Positions 53,097 through 62,641 of a stretch of DNA of 64,000 bases are shown one piece after another (position 1 is the first letter of the stretch; each line of letters starts with the position of its first letter). The notes under the pieces are model-generated. The model was not told where the DNA came from. It made no database searches and saw nothing but the letters and a program-made list of their open reading frames with translations. This stretch comes from Halorhabdus sp. CBA1104 (GTDB taxonomy: Archaea > Halobacteriota > Halobacteria > Halobacteriales > Haloarculaceae), in contig NZ_CP033878.1 of the NCBI RefSeq assembly GCF_009690625.1, forward strand, positions 2,356,001-2,420,000. Reading direction: 5' to 3'. The position numbers and the translations under genes are program-made.

Positions 53097-53739
53097 CGAT
53101 TGCCCCTGTGAGTCCGACGGAGACCAACCTCCCGTCCGGCCGAGCCTCTTCGACGACGACCGGGCGACACTCCAGCGCCGTGACATCGCCAAACTCCTGG
53201 CGACGGGGGGCGGACTCACTGCTTTGGCCAGCCTCGCCGCACCGCTTGCGGGCCTCCAGCAGGTCTTCCAGCGCACCTACACCGGCCCGATCTACGGTGA
53301 GAGTATCCCGCTGGTTGATGGGGACGGCAACCGGATCACGCCCGATCGCCTCGAAGCAGGCGAGCAGTTGACGGTGTTCCCCGAGCCCCGGCCCGGGATC
53401 GGCGACGCACCCACGCTGCTCGTGCGCTTCCCCGAGACCGACTACGGCGACGGGACCGAACTCGCCTACACCGTCGAGGGCTATGCGGCCTACTCGAAGA
53501 TCTGCACGCATGCGGGCTGTACCGTCTCCGATCGGGAGGACGACACACTCGTCTGTCCGTGTCACTACGGAAAGTTCGATCCGACAAACGGTGCGGCAGT
53601 GACAGGGGGGCCGCCACCCCGAGCGCTGCCCCAGCTCCCGATCACGCTCGCCAGCGACGGCCATTTGATCGCGACGGGCGACTTCGACGGCCACGTCGGC
53701 GCGGGGGTGAGTGATGTCCCGAACTCGCCGCCTCTATGA
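53089..53739 (+). CDS. narB: Rieske 2Fe-2S protein
   Basis: 216 residues from GTG 53089. Both cluster-binding boxes are present: CTHAGC near 142 and [10 protein letters not shown] near 163. The N-terminus has [10 protein letters not shown] followed by a hydrophobic stretch, a Tat-type signal anchor that would export the folded cluster domain. It overlaps the cytochrome b gene by 29 bases. With that cytochrome it forms a bc1-like quinol-oxidising module that feeds the nitrate reductase. The symbol follows Haloferax usage as I recall it. Confidence 0.88.
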   Translation: MSDDCPCESDGDQPPVRPSLFDDDRATLQRRDIAKLLATGGGLTALASLAAPLAGLQQVFQRTYTGPIYGESIPLVDGDGNRITPDRLEAGEQLTVFPEPRPGIGDAPTLLVRFPETDYGDGTELAYTVEGYAAYSKICTHAGCTVSDREDDTLVCPCHYGKFDPTNGAAVTGGPPPRALPQLPITLASDGHLIATGDFDGHVGAGVSDVPNSPPL

Positions 53740-55126
53740 CTGGTTCGACGACCGCCTCGATCTGGGTGACGCCGAGGATTTCCTCGGGAAAGCCTTCCCT
53801 GCCGAAGACTCGTTCCTGCTCGGGGAGGTCGCGCTGTTCTCCTTTGTGATGCTCGGGCTGACTGGCATCTTCTTGGCCTTTTTCTACGAGCCGTCGACAG
53901 CAGAGATGACCTACGAGGGCAGTGTCGCCAAATTCCAGGGCGAAGACCTGCCGGCAGCCTTTGGCAGTGTCCTCCAGTTGACCTACGACGTGCCTTTCGG
54001 CATGTTCATCCGTCGGTTCCACCACTGGGCGGCCCACCTCTTTGTCGCCGCGATCGGCCTGCACATGCTGCGGGTGTTCTTCCACGGGGCCTACCGCAAC
54101 CCACGGGAGATCAACTGGGTCGTCGGGACCGTGCTGGCGATCCTGGCGATGGGGGCGGCTTACACTGGCTACGCGCTGCCCTTCGACGAGTTCGCCTCGA
54201 CGGCGACCGGGATCGGCTACAACATCGCCGGCTCGATCCCGATTCTGGGAGATGCTATCGCCGCGATCGTCTTCGGTGGGGATTTCCCCTCCAGTGCGAC
54301 GATCCCGCGATTGTACTTCTTACACGTCTTCTTCATTCCGGCGCTGATCGCCGTTGGCCTGGCGGCCCACATGGGGCTGCTCGTCCGGCAGAAACACACC
54401 GAGGCACAGCGTGAGGAGGACGTCGAGCCGGTCGATTCGTCGGCGGCCGCCGACGGTGGGGTCAACCACGATACCGTCGATCGCGAGGACGATAGTGTCG
54501 TCGTCGGGCTCCCGGCCGTCCCCAATCAGGCGGCAGTCAGTGCTGTCGTGTTCTTCCTGACGCTGGCGACGCTCTCGGCACTTGCCGGGTTTCTGCCCGT
54601 CCACAACATCGCCGAGTACGGGCCGAACAACCCGGCGGGCACGCCTGCGCTGATCATGCCCGACTGGTTTTTCATGTGGCTGTATGGCTTCCTGAAAGTC
54701 CTGCCCTCCTCGCTGGGCTTTCACATTGGCCCGATCGAGATCAGCGCGGAGTTCCTCGGCGGGGTCGCCCTGCCGGCGCTGGTCTTCCTGGCCGTGTTCG
54801 CCTGGCCCTTTATCGACCGGCGGCGGGAGAGCGTCCACTTCACGGCCGATCCCTTCGAGCGACCGGTCCAGACGGGCGTCGGGGTCGCCGGCGTCGTCTT
54901 CGTCATGATCGCCTCGATCGCGGGCATGAACAACCTGCTCGCGGAGGCGCTGGGGACGACGACTGGTGCCGTCAACCTACCGCTCCTGGCCGCGATGATC
55001 GTCGGTCCGATCGCTGCCTTCGGCATCGTCCACTGGGCGATCACCCGCGAACGCGAGCCCGACGAGTCGCCGGCAGGATCGGACGACGACACAGCCCAAC
55101 CAGTGGAGGTGCCCGACGATGAGTGA
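53711..55126 (+). CDS. narC: Cytochrome b (b6/subunit IV fused)
   Basis: About 471 residues (GTG 53711 or ATG 53714). The N-terminal part is cytochrome b6-like: heme histidines in [11 protein letters not shown] and [21 protein letters not shown], and a second pair in LYFLHVFF and AAHMGLLV. The C-terminal part carries the quinol-site PDWFF (PEWY equivalent) and four more helices, as in subunit IV. A hydrophilic acidic linker (about 235-265) joins them. It passes quinol electrons to the Rieske protein. Coupled to the next gene by an 8-base overlap. Confidence 0.9.
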   Translation: MMSRTRRLYDWFDDRLDLGDAEDFLGKAFPAEDSFLLGEVALFSFVMLGLTGIFLAFFYEPSTAEMTYEGSVAKFQGEDLPAAFGSVLQLTYDVPFGMFIRRFHHWAAHLFVAAIGLHMLRVFFHGAYRNPREINWVVGTVLAILAMGAAYTGYALPFDEFASTATGIGYNIAGSIPILGDAIAAIVFGGDFPSSATIPRLYFLHVFFIPALIAVGLAAHMGLLVRQKHTEAQREEDVEPVDSSAAADGGVNHDTVDREDDSVVVGLPAVPNQAAVSAVVFFLTLATLSALAGFLPVHNIAEYGPNNPAGTPALIMPDWFFMWLYGFLKVLPSSLGFHIGPIEISAEFLGGVALPALVFLAVFAWPFIDRRRESVHFTADPFERPVQTGVGVAGVVFVMIASIAGMNNLLAEALGTTTGAVNLPLLAAMIVGPIAAFGIVHWAITREREPDESPAGSDDDTAQPVEVPDDE

Positions 55127-55304
55127 GTACCTGCCGGCGCTGTCCGGCCGGACGTATCGACGCGTAGATACGGCGAGTAAACTCGCGGGCCTGGCGGTAG
55201 CGACTGCGGCCCTGGAGGTTGGGCCGACGACCGCTGCCGGGATCGTCCTCGTCGTGATCGGAGCGATACTCGCGACTGCAACCGTCTTCATCGAGAACCA
55301 ATGA
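55119..55304 (+). CDS. 61-residue single-/double-span membrane protein
   Basis: Starts inside the cytochrome b gene and ends by overlapping narG (ATGA). A hydrophobic stretch, [36 protein letters not shown], can form one or two helices; the N-terminus is polar with basic residues. The strict coupling on both sides supports a real gene. It could stabilise the cytochrome b module or the NarGH membrane attachment. Confidence 0.7.
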   Translation: MSEYLPALSGRTYRRVDTASKLAGLAVATAALEVGPTTAAGIVLVVIGAILATATVFIENQ

Positions 55305-58156
55305 GCGACGCAAATCCATCCGACGACAGTACAGACGGCCTCTCGCGCCGTGACTTCCTGCTGGGTGCCGGTGCGGCCGGCGTGGTCGGCGCGACCGGCC
55401 TGTCGGTCGCCGACCGGGCACTTGACGGCCTCGAAACCGTCGAGGACCCGATCGGCAATTACCCCTACCGCGACTGGGAGGACTTCTACCGCGAGGAGTG
55501 GGACTGGGATTCGGTCGCCCGTTCGACCCACTCGGTCAACTGCACCGGCTCCTGTTCGTGGGACGTCTACGTCAAGAACGGCCAGGTCTGGCGCGAACAG
55601 CAGGCCAACGACTACCCCCGCTTCGACGAGAGTCTGCCCGACCCCAACCCGCGGGGCTGCCAGAAAGGGGCCTGCTATAACGACTACGTTGACGCCGAAC
55701 AGCGCGTCCAGTACCCCATGCGCCGAACGGGCGAGCGTGGGGCTGGCGAGTGGGAACGCATCTCTTGGGACGAGGCCCTGACGGAGATCGCCGAGCACGT
55801 CATCGAGGAGGTCCAGGCTGGCCGCTACGACGCGATCTCCGGGTTCACGCCGATCCCGGCGATGAGTCCGATCTCCTTTGCGTCGGGAACCCGGCTGGTC
55901 AACCTCCTGGGCGGCGTCTCCCACTCTTTTTATGACTGGTACTCCGACCTGCCGCCGGGCCAGCCGATCACGTGGGGCCACCAGACCGACAACGCCGAGA
56001 GTGCCGACTGGCACAACGCCGAGTACATCATCGCCTGGGGGAGTAACATCAACGTCACGCGTATCCCCGACGCGAAGTACTTCCTCGACGCCGGCTACGA
56101 GGGCGCAAAGCGCGTTGGGATCTTTTCGGACTATTCCCAGACTGCTATCCACACCGACGAGTGGATCGCCCCGGACCCCGGGACCGACACCGCCCTGGCG
56201 CTGGGGATGGCCCGCACCATCGTCGAGGAAGGTCTCCACGACGAACAACATCTCAAAGAGCAGTCGGACATGCCACTGCTCGTCCGGGAAGACACGGGCA
56301 AGTTCCTTCGGGCCGACGAAGTGCCGGATCTCGATGTCGACGCCGACGAGCCCGAGAAGGTCATGGTCATGCAGGACGGCGACGGGAACCTCCGCTCTGC
56401 GCCTGGCTCGCTGGGCGAGCGGTCGGGGAAGTACGACGATTCGCTGTCGATCGAACTCGACTTCGACCCCCAGCTCGCCGTCGAGGATACCGTTGCGACG
56501 ACCGACGGGCAAGTCTCGGTCACCTCGGTCTGGAACAACCTCCGGGAGGAACTGGCCAACTACACGCCCGAGTACATCGCCGAGGAGACCGGCGTCGGGG
56601 CCGAAACCCACCAGCAGATCGCCCGGGAGTTCGCCGACGTCGACCGCGGGAAGATCATCCACGGCAAAGGTGTCAACGACTGGTATCACAACGACCTTGG
56701 CAACCGCGCGATCCAGTTGCTCGTGACGCTGACCGGCCACATCGGCCGGAACGGGACTGGCGTCGATCACTACGTCGGCCAGGAGAAGATCTGGACGTTC
56801 AAAGGCTGGAAATCCCTCTCGTTCCCGACCGGCTCCGTCCGTGGTGTCCCGACGACGCTGTGGACCTACTATCACGCCGGAATCCTCGAAAACACCGATC
56901 CGGATACGCGCGCGAAGATCGAAGAGGCCGTCGAGAGGGACTGGATGCCGGTCTATCCCGAGGAACGTGAGGACGGCTCCCGACCCGACCCCTCGACGAT
57001 GTTCGTCTGGCGTGGCAACTTCTTCAACCAGGCGAAAGGCAACATCGCTGTCGAGGAAGTTCTCTGGGACAAGCTGGATCTCGTCGTAGACATCAACTTC
57101 CGGCTGGACTCGACGGCGCTGTACGCTGACATCGTGCTGCCGGCCGCGAGCCACTACGAGAAACACGACCTCAACATGACGGACATGCACACCTACGTGC
57201 ATCCGTTCACGCCCGCCGTCGAACCCATCGGCGAGTCCAAGTCCGACTGGCAGATCTTCAAGGAACTCGCGGCGAAGATCCAGGAGCTCGCCATCGAGCG
57301 GGACATCGACCCGATCGACGACCGCAAGTTCGATCGGCAGATCGACTTGCAGTCGGTCTACGACGATTACGTCCGAGACTGGAAGACCGACGAGGCGGGT
57401 GGTCTGGAAGAAGACAAGGCCGCCTGTGAGTTCGTCCTCGAACACTCGACGGAGACCAATCCCGACGACTGCGGCGAGATAACTTTCGCCGATACCGTCG
57501 AACAGCCCCAGCGCTTCGAGGCTGCGGGCGGCCACTGGACTTCCGATCTGGAGGAAGGGAAAGCCTACGCGCCCTGGAAAGACTTCGTTCAGGACAAGGA
57601 ACCGTGGCCTACCCTCACGGGCCGCCAGCAGTATTACATCGATCACGACTGGTTCTTAGACGTCGACGAGCAGTTGCCCACCCACAAGCGCCCGGTCGAG
57701 ACGAACGACCAGAGTGAGTATCCGCTGCGGTACAACACGCCCCACGGCCGGTGGTCGATCCACTCGACGTGGCGCGACAGCGAGAAGATGCTCCAGCTCA
57801 ATCGGGGCGAACCCGTCGTCTTCATCCATCCCGAGGACGCCCAGCATCGCGGGATCGAGGACGGCGACACCGTCGAGATCTACAACGATCTGGCGACCAT
57901 CGAGGCCAACGCCAAAATCTACCCGGCCAGCGAACCCGGAACGGTCCGGCACTACTTCGCCTGGGAGAAGTACCAGTACCCCAGTCGCGACAACTTCAAC
58001 TCGCTGATCCCGATGTACATGAAACCCACCCAGCTCGTCCAGTACCCCGAAGATTCGGGCGAACACCTCCACTTCTTCCCGAACTTCTGGGGACCGACCG
58101 GCGTCAACAACGACGTTCGCTGTGATATCAGGCCCAAAGAAGGGGGTGAGGACTGA
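55301..58156 (+). CDS. narG: Tat-exported nitrate reductase alpha subunit NarG
   Basis: 951 residues. The Tat signal SRRDFLLGAGAAG is at 15-27. The FS0 cluster ligands are His then CTGSC near 78-86. WYSDLPPGQPITWGHQTDNAESADW near 213-237 is the NarG fingerprint; its Asp (near 215) is the molybdenum ligand of E. coli NarG. It binds bis-MGD and reduces nitrate outside the cell membrane. It overlaps the preceding gene by 4 bases and ends in TGATG with narH. The sequence belongs to the wider type II DMSO-reductase group (chlorate, selenate, dimethylsulphide enzymes), so the substrate is not strictly proven. Confidence 0.92.
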   Translation: MSDANPSDDSTDGLSRRDFLLGAGAAGVVGATGLSVADRALDGLETVEDPIGNYPYRDWEDFYREEWDWDSVARSTHSVNCTGSCSWDVYVKNGQVWREQQANDYPRFDESLPDPNPRGCQKGACYNDYVDAEQRVQYPMRRTGERGAGEWERISWDEALTEIAEHVIEEVQAGRYDAISGFTPIPAMSPISFASGTRLVNLLGGVSHSFYDWYSDLPPGQPITWGHQTDNAESADWHNAEYIIAWGSNINVTRIPDAKYFLDAGYEGAKRVGIFSDYSQTAIHTDEWIAPDPGTDTALALGMARTIVEEGLHDEQHLKEQSDMPLLVREDTGKFLRADEVPDLDVDADEPEKVMVMQDGDGNLRSAPGSLGERSGKYDDSLSIELDFDPQLAVEDTVATTDGQVSVTSVWNNLREELANYTPEYIAEETGVGAETHQQIAREFADVDRGKIIHGKGVNDWYHNDLGNRAIQLLVTLTGHIGRNGTGVDHYVGQEKIWTFKGWKSLSFPTGSVRGVPTTLWTYYHAGILENTDPDTRAKIEEAVERDWMPVYPEEREDGSRPDPSTMFVWRGNFFNQAKGNIAVEEVLWDKLDLVVDINFRLDSTALYADIVLPAASHYEKHDLNMTDMHTYVHPFTPAVEPIGESKSDWQIFKELAAKIQELAIERDIDPIDDRKFDRQIDLQSVYDDYVRDWKTDEAGGLEEDKAACEFVLEHSTETNPDDCGEITFADTVEQPQRFEAAGGHWTSDLEEGKAYAPWKDFVQDKEPWPTLTGRQQYYIDHDWFLDVDEQLPTHKRPVETNDQSEYPLRYNTPHGRWSIHSTWRDSEKMLQLNRGEPVVFIHPEDAQHRGIEDGDTVEIYNDLATIEANAKIYPASEPGTVRHYFAWEKYQYPSRDNFNSLIPMYMKPTQLVQYPEDSGEHLHFFPNFWGPTGVNNDVRCDIRPKEGGED

Positions 58157-59205
58157 TGGCCCACGATGACGTCGAGATCGCCGACGGCGTCGACCACCAG
58201 GTTGCGATGGTGATGGATCTCAACAAGTGTATCGGGTGTCAGACCTGCACGGTCGCCTGCGAGACCCTTTGGACCGAACGGGAGGGCACCGAGTACATGT
58301 ACTGGAACAACGTCGAGACCCGCCCCGGATCCGGCTACCCACGTGACTGGGAATCGAAAGGTGGCGGCTGGGAATCCGCGGAGCACAACGAGCGCTCCGT
58401 CGGGGAGATCCCCTCCCAGCAGGATTACGGCGAGAACTGGGAGTTCGATCACGAGGGCATCCTCAAGGAGGGCGAGGACAAGGCCCTCAAACCCGAGAAC
58501 GGCGATCCCGAGTGGGGGCCCAACTGGGACGAAGACCAGGGTGCCGGCGAGCATCCCAACAACTACTACTTCTACATGCCGCGGATCTGCAACCACTGCA
58601 CCCATCCCTCCTGTGTGGAGGCCTGCCCCCGGAAGGCGATCTACAAGCGCGAGGAAGATGGCGTCGTCCTGGTCGATCAGGAGCGCTGTCGGGGCTACCG
58701 ATACTGTGTCGAGGGCTGTCCCTACAAGAAAGTCTACTACAATGCCGTGACGAAAAACAGCGAGAAGTGCGTGTTCTGTTACCCTCGCATCGAGGGCGAG
58801 GGACCGGACGACGAGGTGCATCCGCCGGCCTGTGCGGATCAGTGTACGACCCAACTGCGGCTGGTGGGCTACCTCGACGATCAGGACGGGCCGATCTACA
58901 AACTCGTCGAGCAATACGAAGTTGCCCTCCCGCTCCATCCGGAGTACCAGACGACGCCGAACGTCTACTACATTCCGCCGGTCGCCCCGCCACAGCACTC
59001 AGAGGACGGCGAGAGCGTCGACGTCGAGCGCATTCCCCGATCCTACCTCGAAGAGCTGTTCGGCGAGCAGGTAAACGACGCCCTGGACACGATCGAGCGC
59101 GAACGCGCCAAGGTCGAACGCGGCGGCCACAGCGAACTCATGGAGATCCTCCAGGACAAGAATCCTGCCCAGCAGTACCGTTTGGAGGTGTTCGACGATG
59201 ACTGA
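58156..59205 (+). CDS. narH: Nitrate reductase beta subunit NarH (iron-sulphur)
   Basis: 349 residues with four cysteine groups: CIGCQTCTVAC near 27, CNHCTHPSCVEAC near 146, CRGYRYCVEGC near 180, and CVFCYP with CADQC near 210-230. In the third group one Cys is Tyr (NarH usually has Trp), as expected for a 3Fe-4S cluster. It carries electrons from the gamma heme to FS0 in NarG and has no signal of its own, so it rides with NarG through Tat. Its last codons lie in the first copy of a repeat that continues downstream. Confidence 0.92.
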   Translation: MAHDDVEIADGVDHQVAMVMDLNKCIGCQTCTVACETLWTEREGTEYMYWNNVETRPGSGYPRDWESKGGGWESAEHNERSVGEIPSQQDYGENWEFDHEGILKEGEDKALKPENGDPEWGPNWDEDQGAGEHPNNYYFYMPRICNHCTHPSCVEACPRKAIYKREEDGVVLVDQERCRGYRYCVEGCPYKKVYYNAVTKNSEKCVFCYPRIEGEGPDDEVHPPACADQCTTQLRLVGYLDDQDGPIYKLVEQYEVALPLHPEYQTTPNVYYIPPVAPPQHSEDGESVDVERIPRSYLEELFGEQVNDALDTIERERAKVERGGHSELMEILQDKNPAQQYRLEVFDDD

Positions 59206-59394
59206 CGACAGGAACGAATCGTCGAGCTCGGGACGCTTCGCCTCCCGGTGTTCGACGATGACTGACGACAGGAACGAATCGTCGAGCTCACCAGACGAGC
59301 GAAGCGAGTCTGGGGGTGTTCCAATGAGCGAACGAAGTGAGCGAATTGGAGCTCGCCGGAACGGCGTTCCGGGGGTGTTCGACGATGACTGACG
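59187..59394 (+). repeat. Tandem copies of the narH-end/next-start junction
   Basis: A 43-base unit (GGTGTTCGACGATGACTGAC plus 23 more) occurs at 59187-59229 and again at 59247-59289, a 60-base period. Its first 21 bases recur at 59374-59394, where they give the start of the gamma-subunit gene, and the core GGTGTTC is also at 59315-59321. Each copy contains the stop/start overlap GATGACTGA. Between copies lie purine-rich AGCGAA/GAAGTGAG words common in haloarchaeal intergenic repeats. A 64-codon frame (59198-59392) spans the block but is probably not a protein. Confidence 0.75.
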
Positions 59395-60236
59395 CTGCCC
59401 AGGGACGACGCCCACTGCTCGTCGCCGGCCTGCTCGCGGGCCTGCTGGTCGCCAGCGCCGCCCTCGTCCCGTTGATCGCCGATGCCCGCCCGGCCCGTGA
59501 GATTCCCGTCGAGAACGTCGATGGATCGCTGGCCGATCCGGGAGCGGACGGCTGGAGTGACGTGCCGGCGGCAACGATTCCGCTGGCGAGTGCCCCCAGT
59601 GGCGTGCCCAACGCCGACGATACCAGCGTTCGCGCCGTCGAGGTCGAGGCTGCCACGACGGACGACACGCTGTTCGTCCGCCTGCGCTGGGCTGATTCGA
59701 GCACTGATCGACAGACGAGTTCGCCACGGGCGTTCGCCGACATGGCGGCGATCCAGTTTCCCGTCAACGCCACGACGCAGCCTGCAATCGCGATGGGGAG
59801 CCAGAGCAATCTGGTGAACGTCTGGCAGTGGACGGGCACCGGGACGACCCAGGAACTACTCGCCGGCGGCCCGGGCTCGACGACGGCGTTCGAACAGCCC
59901 CAGGTGAGTGTCGAGGCGACGCGGACCACGATTGGCGAGGATGGCGGCTGGAGCGTCGTCTTCACGCGAGCGTTGAACGCTTCGGTCGACAATCGGACGC
60001 AGTTGGCTGCCGACGCGGATCTGAACGTCGCCTTTGGCGTCTGGAACGGCGAGAACAGCGAACGCGCCGGCCAGAAGGCCGTCAGCGAGTGGTACTACTT
60101 CCCCTTTGGACCTGCGGAGGACGGTGCCCCCTTCCAGACGATCCTCTGGGCAGTCGCCGGCATCGCGATCGCACTCGTGATCGCGGTCACGGCCATCAGC
60201 GTTCGTCGGGCCGGCCAGGAGGCTGAGTCGGGATGA
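59385..60236 (+). CDS. Heme-b gamma subunit, ethylbenzene-dehydrogenase type
   Basis: 283 residues from ATG 59385 (MTDAAQGRRP), inside the third repeat copy. An N-terminal membrane/signal segment (LLVAGLLAGLLVASAALV) is followed by an exported beta-sandwich with the family segments TLFVRLRWAD, FADMAAIQFP and GQKAVSEWYYFPFG. The Met and Lys there fit the heme ligands of ethylbenzene and dimethylsulphide dehydrogenase gamma subunits. A C-terminal membrane helix anchors it. It should pass electrons between the Rieske/cytochrome b side and NarH. The stop overlaps narJ by 4 bases. Confidence 0.82.
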   Translation: MTDAAQGRRPLLVAGLLAGLLVASAALVPLIADARPAREIPVENVDGSLADPGADGWSDVPAATIPLASAPSGVPNADDTSVRAVEVEAATTDDTLFVRLRWADSSTDRQTSSPRAFADMAAIQFPVNATTQPAIAMGSQSNLVNVWQWTGTGTTQELLAGGPGSTTAFEQPQVSVEATRTTIGEDGGWSVVFTRALNASVDNRTQLAADADLNVAFGVWNGENSERAGQKAVSEWYYFPFGPAEDGAPFQTILWAVAGIAIALVIAVTAISVRRAGQEAESG

Positions 60237-60967
60237 GTGACACCGACGCCGCCGGGCCAGACCAGCCCGACACTCGTCTCGACCGTGAAGCTGTCGCACC
60301 CGATCCGGCCGCCCGAGGCGTCCTCTACCAGACGCTCGCCCGGGTTTTCGAGCACCCGACCGAGCAACTCCATGCCGATCTCGCTGGCGGAGACATCGAA
60401 ACCGGACTGCGCGATGCGCTCGCAGCGACCACTCTCGAAGTGACGGTGCCCGCCCTCTCTGTCGAGGACGACTACCGGCAACTCAGTGCGCGGTACAACG
60501 GCTTGTTCGCCCTCGGATCGGCCGTCACCACGGACCGAACCGACGGCTCTGTCGAGACCGAGGGGCCGGCCGTCTCGCTGTACGAGTCGAGTCATCGGGA
60601 CGACGCGACCTGGGAGACGGTCAACGTCGACCTCGCGCGAGCCTACGAGTACTACGGACTCTCGGTCGACACTGACGAACGTGACCACCACGACAACCTC
60701 GGCCTGCAACTGGAATTCGCCGGCTATCTCGCCCGCCGGGAAGCCCTCGGCGAGGACGACGCCGCGGCTGCCCGCCGGGACCTTCTTGACCGCCACCTGA
60801 CTGTCTTTACGGATTCACTTCGAGAATCCCTTGCCGAACCCGCCACAGCGGGAATCTACACTGTTCTGGCTACCGTCTTGGATCGAGTCGTCGCGGCCGA
60901 TCACGCGGACTTGACAGACCGTCTCGACACCTCTGCCTCGACGGACGGACGCGAGGTGAGTTGGTGA
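60233..60967 (+). CDS. narJ: TorD/NarJ-family assembly chaperone
   Basis: 244 residues, mostly helical. The family pattern is visible as DDYRQLSARYNGLF near 80, LYESSHR near 117 and DHHDNLGLQLEFAGYLARRE near 150-170 (the DHI/EF helix of TorD/DmsD/NarJ). It binds the Tat signal of NarG and holds the apo-enzyme for cofactor loading. ATGA overlap with the gamma gene and TGATG with the next gene show coupled translation. Confidence 0.85.
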   Translation: MSDTDAAGPDQPDTRLDREAVAPDPAARGVLYQTLARVFEHPTEQLHADLAGGDIETGLRDALAATTLEVTVPALSVEDDYRQLSARYNGLFALGSAVTTDRTDGSVETEGPAVSLYESSHRDDATWETVNVDLARAYEYYGLSVDTDERDHHDNLGLQLEFAGYLARREALGEDDAAAARRDLLDRHLTVFTDSLRESLAEPATAGIYTVLATVLDRVVAADHADLTDRLDTSASTDGREVSW

Positions 60968-61836
60968 TGGCTGGACGCGTCCCGGCCCTGAATGCCGTTG
61001 TGGCTCCGCGGTCAGTTCACGGTGTGACACTCGATCGCGTCACGCTTTCGGCCCCGGCGGTCTTTGCGGTGGCGACGCTGTTCGTGAGCCGGCTGGCGAT
61101 CAACGCACGGACGCCTGTCCCGTTCGATCTTGTTGCCGTCCAGGACCTTCTCGTCCCCGTCACAGCGCTTGCCTGTGCCGGCTCACTGATCGCGATAGCT
61201 GTCCTCGACGCTGGGGGTTACGAGACGGTCGGGCTGGCGTTCGTCGGCGTCTTCGGCGTCACCGGCACGATCGCGCGACCGGCTTCCGTGCCCGCCGTCG
61301 TGGCACTCGTCGCCGGGTCGGGTGTGGCCGCCGGGGCGCGACTGTATGCAGAGCGGACGTTCCCCATCGGCCCGGCCGTCGTCACCGGTGTCCTCCTCGG
61401 TGGCCTCACGGCCTCGCTTGGGAGTTCCCTCGGGATTGCCGCGGCGACAACCCGATCGCTGGGGACACAACTGACGTTGCTCGGCGTCGCTGGGACACCG
61501 ATCTTCCTCGTGCGGGGCCGAACCGACTACCTGGCAGGTGCTGTGGCAGCCGGGTTGCTGGTGGCCCTCGGGATCGTTGCACCGTTCCTGCTCGGGGCGA
61601 CCGGCCTCGTTGCCGGCGGGATCGTCGGGGCCTCGCTCCCGCTGATGGCGCTTTCGGTCGGCGGGCTGACAGTCACCGCGAGTGCCGCGTTACGAACGCG
61701 CCAACATGCAGCCACACTGGGCGCCGGCTTGCTGCTGTTCGCTGGCGTGCCGGCGACGCTTCCGCGCGCAGTCGCTGTCGTCCTCGCGCTCGTGTTGCTC
61801 GTCGAGACGGCGACCGGAGGTGCTCGTGATGCCTGA
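60967..61836 (+). CDS. Multi-pass membrane protein in the nar operon
   Basis: 289 residues from ATG 60967 (TGATG with narJ). Alanine/valine/glycine-rich with about eight hydrophobic segments and almost no charged loops. No transporter signature is recognised. It resembles hypothetical proteins that follow narJ in other haloarchaeal nar clusters. A role in nitrate/nitrite passage or complex assembly is possible but unsupported by motif. Confidence 0.7.
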   Translation: MAGRVPALNAVVAPRSVHGVTLDRVTLSAPAVFAVATLFVSRLAINARTPVPFDLVAVQDLLVPVTALACAGSLIAIAVLDAGGYETVGLAFVGVFGVTGTIARPASVPAVVALVAGSGVAAGARLYAERTFPIGPAVVTGVLLGGLTASLGSSLGIAAATTRSLGTQLTLLGVAGTPIFLVRGRTDYLAGAVAAGLLVALGIVAPFLLGATGLVAGGIVGASLPLMALSVGGLTVTASAALRTRQHAATLGAGLLLFAGVPATLPRAVAVVLALVLLVETATGGARDA

Positions 61837-62614
61837 GCCCGATCGCGACCAGGCGGCGGACGAGCCCGACAGCAGTGACCCCGCTCATCCGGACGTGACG
61901 ACCAGCCGGGCGGACGTGACACTGGGCGAGGCCAGCCAGGCGGAGTTCGCGGCAGCCGACACCGATCCGGTCGCCGAGGACGGCCTCGCGGCCCTGCTCG
62001 ACCAGTTGGCTGCCAAAGCGCCGACCGAACGCCAGCGGGCGGCCCTGGCACTGGCCGAGCGCGATCCCAGCGAGGCGGCGATCGACGCACTCGGAGATCG
62101 GGCGACGGACGATCCAGACGCCCTCGTCAGACAGTTCGCCGTCGAGGCCCTGGGAGAACTGGCCGACGCGACGCCGGCGGCTGTTCTTTCGGCCACTGAC
62201 GATCCAGACCCCTGGGTTCGCGCTGAAGCGATCGTCGCCCTCGATCACCTCGACCGGGCGGGACAGGCCGACCGGATTGAGGCGGCTCTCGACGATACAC
62301 ACCACGCAGTCCGACGGAACGCTGTCATCTCGCTGTGGAAGGGCCGCGGTGCGGACGCGCTGCCGGAACTGCTTGCCCTGACCGACGACGACAACGATCG
62401 TGTCCGGGAGTGGGTCGCCGAACTGCTGGGTCGGATCGACGATCCGGACGCCGAGGCTGCCCTTCGAAAACTCCGGGCCGACGAGGCGTCCATCGTCGCA
62501 AAGACCGCTGCACACGCCCTCGAGGGGGATGGTTCGATGCCGGGGCCACCCGGCGGAACCGCCCCGGACGGGACCGACCCGACTGGATCGCACGACCAAC
62601 CGCCACAGCTCTGA
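61829..62614 (+). CDS. HEAT-repeat protein
   Basis: 261 residues from ATG 61829, 8 bases inside the previous gene. An acidic disordered N-terminus of about 50 residues is followed by about five PBS-lyase/HEAT repeats (LVRQFAVEALGEL, WVRAEAIVALDHL, AVRRNAVISLWKG, RVREWVAELLGRI), then a Gly/Pro/Thr-rich tail. Such scaffolds bind proteins. In this operon it may help to assemble or stabilise NarGH or its cofactor-loading complex. Confidence 0.8.
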   Translation: MPEPDRDQAADEPDSSDPAHPDVTTSRADVTLGEASQAEFAAADTDPVAEDGLAALLDQLAAKAPTERQRAALALAERDPSEAAIDALGDRATDDPDALVRQFAVEALGELADATPAAVLSATDDPDPWVRAEAIVALDHLDRAGQADRIEAALDDTHHAVRRNAVISLWKGRGADALPELLALTDDDNDRVREWVAELLGRIDDPDAEAALRKLRADEASIVAKTAAHALEGDGSMPGPPGGTAPDGTDPTGSHDQPPQL

Positions 62615-62641
62615 GCGACCGCCGACGCCACTCACGAAGCA

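Noticed and set aside
54977-57646. An 889-codon open frame on the minus strand opposite cytochrome b and narG
   Set aside because: It is an antisense shadow caused by GC-rich codon use. The plus strand encodes narG with all motifs, and the minus product has no start signal or recognisable fold.
59198-59392. A 64-codon frame through the narH-gamma repeats
   Set aside because: It consists of the repeat read twice plus intergenic words. Its start and end are copies of the real junction, so it is more likely a by-product of duplication.
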